Below are positions 32,758 to 39,836 of a stretch of 39,836 nucleotides of DNA, one piece after another. Within the stretch, counting starts at the first letter, position 1. The number at the start of each line of letters is the position of its first letter. The notes under the pieces are model-generated. The model was given only the letters and a program-made list of their open reading frames with translations. It was not told the origin of the DNA and did no database searches. Made by a program: the position numbers and the translations under genes. This DNA comes from Bacteroidales bacterium (GTDB taxonomy: Bacteria > Bacteroidota > Bacteroidia > Bacteroidales > GWA2-32-17), in contig JAOAFV010000018.1 in the NCBI GenBank assembly GCA_026416095.1, positions 1-39,836 of the forward strand, read 5' to 3'.

Positions 32758-34299
32758 ATGATTACAATAACAGGGAAAAACTTAAGAATAGAAGACGTTG
32801 TTAAAGTTGCTCGCGAAGGTGAGAAAATACAATTACACCCTGATTGTTTTGAAAAGATAAAACGTTGTAGAGAAATGGTAGAAAAAAAGATAGAAGCTAG
32901 GGAAATAATGTATGGCATTAACACAGGAATAGGGGAGTTTTCTGAAATAATATTAAGCGATGATCAAATTAAAGAATTTCAAAAGTATTTGATTTATAAT
33001 CATGCCGCAGGTATAGGAGATCCAATGCCAATAGAATGGGTTAGAGGTGCTATGTTAAGTCGCATTAATGTTCTTGCCAATGGTAACAGTGGTTGTAGGT
33101 TAGAAATTGTGGAAGCAATGGTTGAAATGTTAAACAAAGGAGTAACTCCTTATGTATGTACAAAAGGCTCGGTAGGAGCCTGTGGCGATTTGGCTCCTAT
33201 GTCGCAAATAGCTTTACTCCTTATGGGCGAGGGTATGGCTTATTACAATGGTGAACTGTTAGAGGGTAGAGTAGCAATGGAAAGAGCAGGTATTAAGATA
33301 CCATACCTTCATGCGCGAGATGGATTAGCAGCTATTAATGGATCGAATGTTTTAACTGCAATGAGTGCATTGTTTTTATATGATGCAGAAAGGTTTTTGA
33401 AACAAACTGAAATAGCTACAGCAATGACATTAGAGGCTTTAAAAGCAAATTTTGGGCCTTATCATCATAAGATACACGAGGCAAGAGGTTTTAAAGGAGC
33501 AATTAAGAGTGCCGCTGCCATTCGAAAAGTTGCAATGGGTGGCGATTTAATAGAAAAACGACTAAAGGTTAAAGTTCAAGATGCTTATTCCATGCGCTCT
33601 TCTCCTCAAGTAATTGGTGCTGCTATCGATGCTTTAGAATTTGCTAGATCGCAAGTTGAAATTGAACTTAACGGAATTGGTGATAATCCAATATTCTTTC
33701 CAGAAGACAATTTGCAATTATCGGGTGCAAATTTTCAAGGGTCGCCAGTTTCGTTACCAATGGATATGGCAGGTGTTGCTATAACTATGGTATGTGTATT
33801 AAGTGAAAGACGACTTAACCGCTTGAATAATCCTGCCTTAAGTGTTGGGTTACCTCCTTTTTTAACTGAAAATCCAGGTATGTTTTCTGGCTTAATGTTG
33901 AGTCAATATACTGCTGATATGCAAGTAGTAGAGCAACGTATATTGTCTATGCCGGCTTCTATTCAAAGTATCCCTGCCGCTGCCGATCAAGAAGATTTTG
34001 TTTCTATGGGAATGAATACAGCACTTAAAAACAATCAAATATTAGATAATGCTTATGGAATATTAGGTATAGAATTTATGGCAGCAGCTCAAGCACTAGA
34101 TATTCGTAGACGTCAGGGCGAAAACTATAAATGGGGTCGAGGTACTGAAATTGCTCATAAAGTAATTCGTAAATATGTTAAATTTCTTGATGTAGATAGG
34201 CCTCTTTATCCAGATCATAATAAAATGAAAGAATTAGTTAAATCGTGCGAAATATTGTACGAAGTAGAAAAAGAACTTGGCGATTTGCATGAAGTATAG
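32758..34299 (+). CDS. Aromatic amino acid / histidine ammonia-lyase family protein with Ala-Cys-Gly MIO triad
   Basis: A 513-residue member of the HAL/PAL/TAL lyase family, which removes ammonia from His, Phe or Tyr using the MIO cofactor made from an internal Ala-Ser-Gly. Here the triad is A141-C142-G143 (GSVGACGDLAP; codon TGT at 33181-33183). Aligned to P. putida HutH by eye, other active-site residues are present: Tyr52 (YGINTG), His82 (NHAAG), Asn194, Tyr277, Arg280 (AYSMRSSPQ) and Glu412 (QEDFVSMG). Glu412 is more like HAL than PAL/TAL, but Phe414 replaces the usual His of HutH's QEDH. The substrate is unknown. No hutU, hutI or hutG lies nearby, so a histidine pathway role is not supported by context. 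Confidence 0.92.
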   Translation: MITITGKNLRIEDVVKVAREGEKIQLHPDCFEKIKRCREMVEKKIEAREIMYGINTGIGEFSEIILSDDQIKEFQKYLIYNHAAGIGDPMPIEWVRGAMLSRINVLANGNSGCRLEIVEAMVEMLNKGVTPYVCTKGSVGACGDLAPMSQIALLLMGEGMAYYNGELLEGRVAMERAGIKIPYLHARDGLAAINGSNVLTAMSALFLYDAERFLKQTEIATAMTLEALKANFGPYHHKIHEARGFKGAIKSAAAIRKVAMGGDLIEKRLKVKVQDAYSMRSSPQVIGAAIDALEFARSQVEIELNGIGDNPIFFPEDNLQLSGANFQGSPVSLPMDMAGVAITMVCVLSERRLNRLNNPALSVGLPPFLTENPGMFSGLMLSQYTADMQVVEQRILSMPASIQSIPAAADQEDFVSMGMNTALKNNQILDNAYGILGIEFMAAAQALDIRRRQGENYKWGRGTEIAHKVIRKYVKFLDVDRPLYPDHNKMKELVKSCEILYEVEKELGDLHEV

Positions 34300-34359
34300 C
34301 TAATTTTTTATGTTTTAATTTAATAAGCTTTGTAGTTTTTTTGCTTTTAATTAAAAAAA

Positions 34360-35655
34360 TTAAGGTAATAGTTCACCTACAAGATAGGTGCTTCCTCCAA
34401 TAAAAGCAAAGTCGTCTTCTTTTAGTAAAGTTTTAATTTTATTATAAGCGTCAATGGGGTTTTTTATACTTTCTCCAATCAATTTGTATTTTTTGGCAGT
34501 GTTTAAAAGTATACTGCAATCTTCTGCTCTTGGAATGTTTGGTTGAGTGAATATATAATAAGCATTTTTTGGTAATATTTTCATAATACTTTCGTAATCT
34601 TTGTCTTTCATAAATGCAAGCAGAAAATATTTATTATTAAATTTTAATTCATTAACTTGTTTTACAATTTCTTCGAAAGCAGGTAAGTTATGTGCAATGT
34701 CGAAAACAATGTATGGCTTATACTTTACGATTTGCCATCTTCCTTTTAATTTGGTATTTTTCTTCACATTTTGAATTCCTTTTATAAGATTAAATTCCGA
34801 TATTTTGGCAATTTTATAGTTGCTCAATAATTCTGCAGCTTTTAAAATCGAAGAAATATTTTTATGTTGATAATGACCTTTTAGGGTTAGTTTCAAGTTT
34901 TTTATTATTACATTTCTTTCTTTATCGTACACATTAAAAATTTCGTGGTATTTAGTAGAATCAACTTTTTCAATTATGTAATATCTATCCGAAAAGAAAA
35001 TTTCAGAATTACATTGTGTAGCTTTGTGAATAAAGATATCATCTGTTTCTGGATTACTTTCGCCAATAATTACAGGAATGTTAGGTTTAATAATACCACT
35101 TTTTTCATATGCTATTTGTTGTAAGGTTTCTCCAAGTATATCTGTATGATCGTAATTAACATTAGTTATAACCGAAAGCACCGGAGTAATGATGTTTGTG
35201 CTATCAAGGCGTCCACCAAGTCCGGTTTCAATTACTGCAAAATCAACATTTTTTATTCGAAAATATTCAAATGCCATTATAGTCGTAATTTCGAAAAACG
35301 ATGGTTTTATTTCTTCTATTATATTTTTTGTTTTGTTAACAAATTCTTCAACAAATTTTTTGTCGATATAATGTCCATTAACAATAATTCTTTCTCTAAA
35401 GTCTTTTAAATGTGGTGAAGTATATAGTCCAACATTGTATCCAGCTTCCATCAGAATCGAAGCTAAGCAATGAGCCACAGTTCCTTTGCCATTGGTACCT
35501 GCTATGTGAATTGTTTTGTAGTATTTATGTGGATTCCCAAAATAATTGTCAATGTATATTGTGTTATGAAGATCTTTTTTGTATGCTTTTTTACCTATGT
35601 TTTGAAACATAGGTGCAGTTGAATATAAAAACTCTATGGCTTCTGTATAGTTCAT
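34360..35655 (-). CDS. folC: Bifunctional folylpolyglutamate / dihydrofolate synthase
   Basis: A 431-residue Mur-ligase-fold enzyme adding glutamate to dihydropteroate or folates with ATP. It has the P-loop GTNGKGT (53-59), TSPHLKDFRERI (79-90), ETGLGGRLDSTNI, TNVNYDHTDILGETLQQIAYEKSGI and the C-terminal FDIAHNLPAFEEIV (usually a DGAHN motif; here DIAHN). Length is normal. It converges with the ammonia-lyase gene and has its own TAAATTTG box. Confidence 0.94.
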   Translation of the reverse strand: MNYTEAIEFLYSTAPMFQNIGKKAYKKDLHNTIYIDNYFGNPHKYYKTIHIAGTNGKGTVAHCLASILMEAGYNVGLYTSPHLKDFRERIIVNGHYIDKKFVEEFVNKTKNIIEEIKPSFFEITTIMAFEYFRIKNVDFAVIETGLGGRLDSTNIITPVLSVITNVNYDHTDILGETLQQIAYEKSGIIKPNIPVIIGESNPETDDIFIHKATQCNSEIFFSDRYYIIEKVDSTKYHEIFNVYDKERNVIIKNLKLTLKGHYQHKNISSILKAAELLSNYKIAKISEFNLIKGIQNVKKNTKLKGRWQIVKYKPYIVFDIAHNLPAFEEIVKQVNELKFNNKYFLLAFMKDKDYESIMKILPKNAYYIFTQPNIPRAEDCSILLNTAKKYKLIGESIKNPIDAYNKIKTLLKEDDFAFIGGSTYLVGELLP

Positions 35656-35669
35656 AATTTTATTTTCTA

Positions 35670-35677
35670 CAAATTTA
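35670..35677 (-). promoter_or_regulatory. -7 promoter element for folC
   Basis: TAAATTTG on the minus strand, 14 bases before the ATG at 35655. Confidence 0.55.
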
Positions 35678-35811
35678 TTTTAAATTTTTATATAAGTGAA
35701 AATTATCAACTTTTTTATTATGAAATGATAAAAGCTTTCTTAGAATAAAGTTATTAATATCCTAAACACTTAAAGATGAAGATTTTTTAAATATTTTTTT
35801 AATAATTTTTC

Positions 35812-36879
35812 TTAATGATTTTTCAACCTAATGAGATTTTTTAAGCTCATAAGCTCAACGCAAAGGCATGCATGAACAGGAATTATTCTTAATATGTCGC
35901 CAATTTTTAAACTTATATTATCTGTTATCTTAACAATTCCGTGTTCCTGAGTTAATTCCATTACAATTCCTATTAGTTTGCTTGAATTATTATCGACAAT
36001 AAATCCGTAAATCTTTTTGTTTTTATATTTAATAAATTCTTTTGATAAATGAATAGCACCACAATGAATTACTACATAATTAGGCTTAATTGAAATTACA
36101 GGAGCAATAACATTTATAGCTATATTGTTTAATGAGCAACAACCTTTTATTAATTGCATAGCGTCGTAATAAATAAAATTACCTGGCCGTATTTCATCAA
36201 TTTCTCTTAATAATTTTTGAGAATATATTGGCAAAGATGGAGTATCGCCTATCGAAGCAATAATTTTTTGATTTAATTGTTCACATGTATAATTCTTTAT
36301 TTCTAAGAGCTTTTTTATATATTTTTTGTTTATTTGTTCTATTTCTTTTAAGTTTTTACATTTATAAGTTTGACCAAAATGTGAAATTAGAGAATATAAT
36401 TTATGTTGTAAATTATTGTTTTTTATGTATAAAAGTATTTCATTTAAAGTCGATTTATCGTTTATGTTAATACCGCTTCTGCCGTAATCGGCATCTATTT
36501 CAATTGCAAAGTAACAGTTGTCGTTTTTTAAGATTGAAATTATTTCTTTTAAAGCAACTATATTGTCTATTGTTAATATTAACTTTTGTAAGCTTCTATT
36601 TTTTAATATATTTTTAATAATATGAATTTCATAAATATTAACAGGCATTGCCATTAAAATGTTGGAATAACCTTCAAGTAAAAAATTTTTTGCCATTTTT
36701 GCTGAGGTAACAGTTATTTGTTTTATGTTGTTTTCTAAGTAAATTCTGTATAAAGGTTTAAAACCTATGGTTTTTACGTGAGGTCTAATATTTACATTGC
36801 AAGTTTTTGCTAATTTTTTGACAAAATTTATATTATTAATGATAGTGGATTTATTAAGCTCTACTAAAGGGTAGTTCAT
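35812..36879 (-). CDS. PLP-dependent D-threonine aldolase-like / alanine racemase N-terminal domain protein
   Basis: A 355-residue fold-type III PLP enzyme. It has PLVELNKSTIINNI at the N-terminus, IRPHVKT with the PLP lysine at Lys36, the barrel strand EIDADYGRSGI, ISHFGQTYK and GDTPSLP. The late motif VHACLCVEL matches the His-x-Cys-type metal site of D-threonine aldolases. Related proteins include D-serine dehydratases, so the reaction is uncertain. The frame extends to a TTG at 36888, but that lies inside a perfect -7 box, so the ATG at 36879 is the real start. The gene is monocistronic. Confidence 0.85.
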   Translation of the reverse strand: MNYPLVELNKSTIINNINFVKKLAKTCNVNIRPHVKTIGFKPLYRIYLENNIKQITVTSAKMAKNFLLEGYSNILMAMPVNIYEIHIIKNILKNRSLQKLILTIDNIVALKEIISILKNDNCYFAIEIDADYGRSGININDKSTLNEILLYIKNNNLQHKLYSLISHFGQTYKCKNLKEIEQINKKYIKKLLEIKNYTCEQLNQKIIASIGDTPSLPIYSQKLLREIDEIRPGNFIYYDAMQLIKGCCSLNNIAINVIAPVISIKPNYVVIHCGAIHLSKEFIKYKNKKIYGFIVDNNSSKLIGIVMELTQEHGIVKITDNISLKIGDILRIIPVHACLCVELMSLKNLIRLKNH

Positions 36880-36885
36880 ATTATG

Positions 36886-36893
36886 CAAAAGTA
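36886..36893 (-). promoter_or_regulatory. -7 promoter element for the D-threonine-aldolase-like gene
   Basis: TACTTTTG on the minus strand ends only 6 bases before the ATG at 36879. Transcription should start at or next to the start codon. Confidence 0.6.
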
Positions 36894-37134
36894 ATTGAAA
36901 GTTTTTAAATAACTAAAAAGTATTGTAAATTAAACAAGTAATTATACTTCATTAGAATGTGCTGAAATTATCGAATAATATTTTTTTGTGTTAGGAATTA
37001 ATGTTAAAATAATAGATTGCGGTTTATTTTAGAATGTTATTGATGGTAATCAATTAAAAGTAGTACCAATATAAATGTTTAATATTGCTTAAAAAGGTTT
37101 ATGTTATAGTTAAAATTATATCGAATTTTTGCAT

Positions 37135-37142
37135 TATTTTTG
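37135..37142 (+). promoter_or_regulatory. -7 promoter element for the HD phosphohydrolase
   Basis: TATTTTTG ends 8 bases before the ATG at 37151. It rules out the longer frame from a TTG at 37085. Confidence 0.5.
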
Positions 37143-37150
37143 ATTTAAAA

Positions 37151-38395
37151 ATGCAAAGAAGAAGTTACCCTAAGATTGTTAATGATCCAGTTTATGGATT
37201 TATAAGATTACCTGATGGTATTGGATTCAGAATATTGGAGCATAGATGGTTTCAACGATTGAGAAACATTAAGCAGCTTGGGCTTGCTTACTTAGTATAT
37301 CCAGGTGCGGTACATACAAGGTTTCAACATTCTTTGGGTGCTTATCATTTATCTATACAGGCACTTGAAGTATTGAAAAATAAAGGAATTAATATAAGTA
37401 AAGATGAAGAGGTAGCAGTCTCTCTTGCTTTGCTATTACACGATATAGGGCATTCCCCTTTTTCACATCTTTTAGAAGGTATAATCCTTAAAGATATTAG
37501 TCATGAGAAAGTAACAATTGCATATATACACCATCTAAACAAATTATATGATAATGCATTATCGTTAACATTAGAAATATACATGAAGAAATATTCAAAA
37601 AAGTTTTTGTCGCAACTAATATCTGGCGAGCTCGATATGGATCGCCTTGATTATTTGAAAAGAGATAGTTTCTATACTGGAGTAATGGAAGGAGTAATAA
37701 GCACCGACAGAATAATAAAAATGTTATGTGTTTACGATAATAAGCTTGCAGTAGAAGAAAAAGGAATTTATTCTGTCGAAAAATTTCTCATAGCTCGTCG
37801 ATTAATGTACTGGCAGGTTTATTTGCATAAAACAGTATTAGCTGCCGATACTATGTTGACTTTAATATTTAAAAGAGTGTATTATTTATATCAAAATGGA
37901 CTGATAGTTGTTCCCGATATATTAAAAACATTTTGGAAAAATAAAATTAAATTTGAGGACATACTAAAAAACATGGAATTAATAGAAGAGTTTTCATTAA
38001 TCGATGATAATGAAGTTTGGCATTGGATTAGAAAATGGAGCTACCATCCCGATTTTATTTTATCTTTTTTATGTAATAATTTGTTACGACGAAACCTTTT
38101 TAAAATTTACATGTCTAACTTACCTTTTTCTAAAGAAAAAATTGAAAAAATCAAAGAATTAATAAAGAAAAAATTTAACTTAAACGATAACGATGTTAAT
38201 TATCTTATTGTATCGAATAAAGCAGTAAACAGAACTTATTGCCCCACCGATTTTAATATTAATATACTAACTAAAAATAACGATTTAAAAGATATTTCTA
38301 AAGCATCAGATATTTTTAATATGCGAATTCTTTCGAAAAGAATTACAAAATATTTTTTATGTTTTGTACGAGAGATTAATTATGAGTTATCCTAA
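37151..38395 (+). CDS. HD superfamily phosphohydrolase (COG1078, dNTPase-like)
   Basis: A 414-residue cytoplasmic metal-dependent hydrolase. It shows [12 protein letters not shown], then [28 protein letters not shown] (His60 a metal ligand) and [13 protein letters not shown] (HD at 97-98). [21 protein letters not shown] supplies the last metal Asp. Related proteins are dNTP triphosphohydrolases; the natural substrate here is untested. The start at the ATG 37151 fits the family (NDPVYGF near the N-terminus) and the promoter box; the frame is open farther upstream only through a TTG. Its 3' end overlaps the convergent rpoD by 9 bp. Confidence 0.9.
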   Translation: MQRRSYPKIVNDPVYGFIRLPDGIGFRILEHRWFQRLRNIKQLGLAYLVYPGAVHTRFQHSLGAYHLSIQALEVLKNKGINISKDEEVAVSLALLLHDIGHSPFSHLLEGIILKDISHEKVTIAYIHHLNKLYDNALSLTLEIYMKKYSKKFLSQLISGELDMDRLDYLKRDSFYTGVMEGVISTDRIIKMLCVYDNKLAVEEKGIYSVEKFLIARRLMYWQVYLHKTVLAADTMLTLIFKRVYYLYQNGLIVVPDILKTFWKNKIKFEDILKNMELIEEFSLIDDNEVWHWIRKWSYHPDFILSFLCNNLLRRNLFKIYMSNLPFSKEKIEKIKELIKKKFNLNDNDVNYLIVSNKAVNRTYCPTDFNINILTKNNDLKDISKASDIFNMRILSKRITKYFLCFVREINYELS

Positions 38396-39247
38396 GTATT
38401 GTCGTAATAGTTTGCTTCTATTAGTGTGTCTTAACCGTCTTATAGCTTTTTCTTTTATTTGTCTTACTCTTTCTCTTGTTAGGCCAAATTTTTCTCCTAT
38501 TTCTTCTAAAGTTTTTTCCTGACAACCAATACCAAAGAACAATTTAATAATATCTCTTTCTCGTTCGGTTAATGTAGCAAGTGCTCTCTCAATTTCTTTT
38601 TTCAAAGATTCTTTAATTAATGAAGCATCGGCTCTTGGTGAATCGGTGTTTTCAAGTACTTCAATTAATGTGCTTTCTTCGCCATCTACCAAAGGTGCAT
38701 CAACAGACACATGTCGACCCGAAACTCTAATAGTTTCCATTACTTTTTCCTTTGGTATATCTAAAATTTCTGATAGTTCTTCGGGCGATGGTGTTCGCTC
38801 ATATTCTTGTTCAAACTTAGTAATAGCTTTTGTTACTTTATTTAAATTTCCAACCTGATTAAGTGGTAATCTTACTATCCTTGATTGCTCAGCTAATGCT
38901 TGTAATATTGATTGCCGTATCCACCAAACAGCGTAAGAAATAAATTTAAAACCACGCGTTTCATCGAATTTTTCAGCTGCCTTAATTAAACCTAAATTAC
39001 CTTCATTTATTAAATCAGGTAAACTTAACCCTTGATTCTGGTATTGCTTAGCAACTGATACTACAAATCTTAAGTTTGCTCTAGTTAATTTTTCCAATGC
39101 TTCTCTATCTCCTTTTTTTATTCTTTGGGCTAATTCTACTTCTTCTTCTACCGTTATTAATTCTTCACGTCCTATTTCTTGTAAATACTTATCTAACGAC
39201 GCACTCTCTCTGTTAGTAATTGATTTTGTGATCTTTAATTGTCTCAT
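38387..39247 (-). CDS. rpoD: RNA polymerase primary sigma factor (sigma-A type)
   Basis: A 286-residue housekeeping sigma factor. Region 1.2 starts near residue 16 ([16 protein letters not shown]), region 2 holds [37 protein letters not shown] and the -10-reading segment [20 protein letters not shown]. Region 3 follows, then region 4 ends with the helix-turn-helix [28 protein letters not shown]. It lacks the long N-terminal region 1.1 and insert of E. coli sigma-70, as is normal for Bacteroidota RpoD. It would recognise the TTTG/TAnnTTTG promoters seen throughout the window, including its own. Confidence 0.96.
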   Translation of the reverse strand: MRQLKITKSITNRESASLDKYLQEIGREELITVEEEVELAQRIKKGDREALEKLTRANLRFVVSVAKQYQNQGLSLPDLINEGNLGLIKAAEKFDETRGFKFISYAVWWIRQSILQALAEQSRIVRLPLNQVGNLNKVTKAITKFEQEYERTPSPEELSEILDIPKEKVMETIRVSGRHVSVDAPLVDGEESTLIEVLENTDSPRADASLIKESLKKEIERALATLTERERDIIKLFFGIGCQEKTLEEIGEKFGLTRERVRQIKEKAIRRLRHTNRSKLLRQYLG

Positions 39248-39268
39248 ATTCTAATTTAAAAGTTTTTG

Positions 39269-39299
39269 CAAATTTACATTATTTTTTTTTTGATGTCAA
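39269..39299 (-). promoter_or_regulatory. rpoD promoter, -33 and -7 elements
   Basis: On the minus strand TTG (39297-39299) is followed by a 20-base spacer and TAAATTTG (39269-39276), which ends 21 bases before the rpoD ATG. With ndk this is one of the two best complete promoters in the window. Confidence 0.7.
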
Positions 39300-39405
39300 G
39301 ACCCTTAATTGTTCTTTTATAGAATTTTTAAAATTTTTAATTTGTAAATGACAATTTTCGGGTTATATATATTTTTTTTAAAATAATGTTTCAGAAAAAA
39401 ATTGT

Positions 39406-39413
39406 TATCTTTG
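39406..39413 (+). promoter_or_regulatory. -7 promoter element for the right-edge surface protein
   Basis: TATCTTTG matches TAnnTTTG exactly and ends 19 bases before the ATG at 39433. It diverges from the rpoD promoter. Confidence 0.6.
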
Positions 39414-39432
39414 CAGAAAATTATTCATAAAG

Positions 39433-39836
39433 ATGAGTAAGATTTTATTATTATTTTTGTTTTTAATAATTTGGTTTAAATTTTTTTCTCAAGTAGGATA
39501 TTTTTACATTAAAGGCGAAAACATTGTACAAACAAGTGGGTGTATTGTTTTGCAAGATATACACTGGAAAAACAGTGGTAAGGAGAACTTATATAGTGGA
39601 AGTTATGTAAAATTTACGGGGAATACATTGCAACAAATTAGTGGGGATAGTGTAACGACTTTTGCAGGCATTATTATTAATAATAGTGGAGGTGGAGTTT
39701 ATCTTAATCAGAATGTAGAGATAAAAGATACACTTAGGATAATAAGTGGTTACTTTGATTTAAAAGATAAGATAGCAGATTTTGGGACTACTGGTTATTT
39801 AACTGGAGAGGACGAAAATAACAGAGTTAGAGCGAC
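39433..39836 (+). CDS. Exported surface protein, partial (C-terminus beyond window edge)
   Basis: An open frame of about 134 codons that runs off the right edge with no stop. It starts with a signal peptide (MSKILLLFLFLIIWFKFFSQ). The mature part has short Gly/Asn/Ser-rich beta repeats: SGSYVKFTGNTLQQISGDSVTTFAGIIINNSGGGVYLNQNVEIKDTLRIISGYFDLKDK. This pattern of NNSGGGVYLNQ...KDTLxIxSGYFDL is found at the start of large Bacteroidota surface proteins, often with a right-handed beta-helix. The role is unknown. Base composition is slightly richer in G than in neighbouring genes. Confidence 0.78.
   Translation, partial: MSKILLLFLFLIIWFKFFSQVGYFYIKGENIVQTSGCIVLQDIHWKNSGKENLYSGSYVKFTGNTLQQISGDSVTTFAGIIINNSGGGVYLNQNVEIKDTLRIISGYFDLKDKIADFGTTGYLTGEDENNRVRA

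Noticed and set aside
34300-34359. Possible terminator between the ammonia-lyase and folC genes
   Set aside because: The AT-only TTTTAATTAAAA palindrome is too weak to call a terminator in DNA of this composition.
35146-35612. Plus-strand frames of 60-87 codons inside folC
   Set aside because: Shadows of folC with no recognisable content.
37085-37150. Longer HD protein start at the TTG 37085
   Set aside because: The ATG at 37151 gives the family N-terminus and follows a -7 box inside the extension.
1-39836. CRISPR arrays, tRNA/rRNA genes, phage or toxin-antitoxin modules, reassigned stop codon
   Set aside because: No regularly spaced repeats, cloverleaf-like segments or hallmark genes were seen in the intergenic regions, and TAA, TAG and TGA all end intact genes.

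Overview
The window is a very AT-rich stretch of a Bacteroidota chromosome. The evidence is the gene set (CarboxypepD-like/TonB-dependent-type outer-membrane barrel, GldI-like FKBP lipoprotein, LptC followed by a CNNM/CorC protein, FtsK followed by LolA, a short 286-residue RpoD) and the promoters. Sixteen genes or operons are preceded by an exact TAnnTTTG box, the -7 element read by the Bacteroidota housekeeping sigma factor, while Shine-Dalgarno sites are weak or absent. TAA, TAG and TGA all serve as stops, so the code is standard. I cannot resolve the order or family; gliding/type IX secretion relatives are suggested but not proven.

Layout. 1-581 (-): a partial exported surface protein with two copies of a Bacteroidota repeat. 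745-3648 (-): two tiny proteins and a TonB-receptor-like barrel. 3691-5212 (-): NrnA-like DHH phosphoesterase and GldI-like FKBP lipoprotein. 5279-8024 (+): ndk, yicC, gmk and a CDF metal transporter. 8137-11334 (+): purD, a polytopic membrane protein, tadA and a LOG-family protein, joined by 1-4 bp overlaps. 11565-12902 (+): M20 dipeptidase, convergent with a PfkB-family kinase (-). 14000-18982 (+): two paralogous exported proteins, ftsK, lolA and a nitroreductase. 18983-19580: no gene recognised. 19581-23043 (-): purE, a PorV/PorQ-like barrel and an HhH-plus-barrel protein. 23176-23288: a MITE-like element. 23487-28489 (+): RND/MMPL transporter, sugar-nucleotide epimerase, polyprenyl synthase, FKBP lipoprotein. 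28510-32583 (-): lptC, a two-helix protein, a CNNM/CorC protein, an EamA transporter, lhgO. 32758-34299 (+): aromatic amino acid ammonia-lyase with a Cys in the MIO triad. 34360-36879 (-): folC and a D-threonine-aldolase-like PLP enzyme. 37151-38395 (+): HD phosphohydrolase. 38387-39247 (-): rpoD. 39433 to the end (+): a second partial surface protein.

Most of this is housekeeping: nucleotide synthesis (ndk, gmk, purD, purE, PfkB kinase), envelope building (lptC, lolA, barrels, lipoproteins), cell division (ftsK) and transcription (rpoD). I found no CRISPR array, prophage, toxin-antitoxin pair, tRNA or rRNA, and no convincing new multi-gene system. The observations most worth following are the Ala-Cys-Gly MIO triad, the 113-bp inverted-repeat element with an ATTAT duplication, the HhH-barrel operon headed by purE, the dense promoter set with several near-leaderless genes, and the paired TTGCAA motifs between nrnA and ndk.
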